64,000 bases of DNA, from NCBI RefSeq assembly GCF_014196715.1, contig NZ_JACIEF010000003.1:1021874-1085873 (forward strand). Reading direction: 5' to 3'. This DNA comes from Pedobacter zeae (lineage in GTDB: Bacteria > Bacteroidota > Bacteroidia > Sphingobacteriales > Sphingobacteriaceae). Of the stretch, positions 63,380-64,000 are shown piece by piece. The notes beneath the pieces were generated by a model that saw nothing but the letters and a program-made list of their open reading frames with translations, did no database searches and was not told the origin of the DNA. Numbering within the stretch: position 1 is the first letter of the stretch; each line of letters starts with the position of its first letter. Made by a program: the position numbers and the translations under genes.

Positions 63380-64000
63380 TTATAATGCAGGTAAATAAAC
63401 AGCGTTTTGAGCATCGTCACTTGCTCCAACATTTTTCAGATTTTCATGGTAGCAAGCAATACAATCATTCTGGAGATTGTTCTTTTCAGTTTGTGAAATG
63501 CGCAGTTTTTCACTAACAAATGTTATCCAACCTTTAACATATTCAGAAGCATATAATACATATTCTTTAGTAGGTATGATCACCGAATCGATTATTCTTT
63601 GGAGTTCAATAATTCTCCCCTCGGCTTTTACTGTGCTTTCTTTGATGTTGGCGAGCTCTGTGATAAGTATTTCTTTCTGGCTTTCTATATCCGTAATCCT
63701 GTCTTTATGGATCTGTATATCTTTCTGCCTGCGTTGTTGTTCATGTTTGATCTTATCTTTTTCGCGGTGTTCTTTCATAATAAAATCGAAAACAACACCC
63801 CAGATTACATAAACGACAAAACCTGCGAAAATGATTCCCCAAAACTGAATTTTAGAAAAGGCGATCCAAAGGTTAAAGGGAGGTGAATCAATTTCTCGGT
63901 TGGCTTTGTAAATGCTTTCTTCAATCTGGTAGGCTAAGATCGCATCGAAGATAAAAGTGGTTAGAAAAAGTAAGCCTATTTTGGTATAATTTTTCCAGCT
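63380..64000 (-). CDS. Membrane protein with coiled coil (DUF4407-like), partial
   Basis: The gene runs off the right edge: the - strand frame is open from 64000 through the internal ATG at 63778 to the stop at 63380, giving at least 206 residues. The part upstream of that ATG codes for two transmembrane helices (IGLLFLTTFIFDAILAYQIE and FWGIIFAGFVVYVIWGVVFD), so 63778 is not the start. A charged coiled coil follows (residues from KEHREKDKIKHEQQ), then a soluble tail with CIAC. The DAILAYQIE helix end resembles DUF4407 membrane proteins, a tentative match. It is cotranscribed with the vWA-like gene 10 bases downstream. Confidence 0.65.
   Translation of the reverse strand, partial: SWKNYTKIGLLFLTTFIFDAILAYQIEESIYKANREIDSPPFNLWIAFSKIQFWGIIFAGFVVYVIWGVVFDFIMKEHREKDKIKHEQQRRQKDIQIHKDRITDIESQKEILITELANIKESTVKAEGRIIELQRIIDSVIIPTKEYVLYASEYVKGWITFVSEKLRISQTEKNNLQNDCIACYHENLKNVGASDDAQNAVYLPAL

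Noticed and set aside
1..64000. CRISPR arrays, insertion sequences, integrase or phage genes
   Set aside because: I saw no regularly spaced repeats, no transposase or integrase motifs and no attachment-site duplications.

Overview
The window looks like chromosomal DNA of a Bacteroidota species of the Sphingobacteriaceae, most like Pedobacter. The grounds are an AT-rich sequence, many SusC/SusD nutrient-uptake pairs whose SusC proteins all begin MKKLLQSLF, promoter boxes of the Bacteroidota type (TTG about 20 nt before TAnnTTTG) and lipoprotein signals of the SCKK type. The genus is an inference from these features.

Region 1 (1-33030, all + strand) is an array of outer-membrane uptake modules. 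It starts with the end of a SusD-like gene and an M14 zinc carboxypeptidase. Five SusC-SusD pairs follow (3574, 8624, 15714, 22957, 27904), some with an extra lipoprotein gene, and two modules are capped by paralogous secreted proteins of unknown function. No glycoside hydrolase, polysaccharide lyase, sigma/anti-sigma pair or hybrid sensor is present, so the substrates cannot be named. The SusC promoters share one layout, and two SusC genes share an almost identical 5' cassette. The 1.5-kb gap before the fourth module holds what looks like a relic of the same promoter and start.

Region 2 (33049-42281) is mostly housekeeping or unlinked genes: DoxX, an S66 LD-carboxypeptidase, methionyl-tRNA synthetase (TTG start), an SDR dehydrogenase, tRNA-Arg(CCU), an S1 sulfatase beside a SusD remnant (a probable decayed polysaccharide locus), a GIN-domain protein and a transglutaminase-like protein.

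Region 3 (42536-51827) is the most striking part. It is a peptide natural-product (RiPP) cluster of the grasp-with-spasm type. Two precursor peptides share a double-glycine leader. They are followed by an ATP-grasp ligase, an overlooked 53-residue gene, a SPASM protein without a radical-SAM core, a C39-peptidase ABC exporter and an HlyD adaptor. A hairpin terminator separates the precursors from the enzymes. A LytS-type sensor kinase and LytTR regulator are divergently encoded next to it.

Region 4 (51854-61663, - strand) is a tightly packed operon that looks devoted to copper. It has two MbnP-like copper-binding lipoproteins, each paired with a MauG/MbnH-like di-haem peroxidase, an SCO1 copper chaperone, a His-tailed lipoprotein, a CDICGCG outer-membrane protein, a TonB-dependent siderophore-type receptor and a PepSY membrane protein. 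A small cysteine-containing membrane protein lies just upstream.

Region 5 (61756-64000, - strand) has a thermonuclease overlapping a small cysteine-rich secreted protein, a vWA-like secreted protein, and a membrane/coiled-coil protein cut by the window edge.
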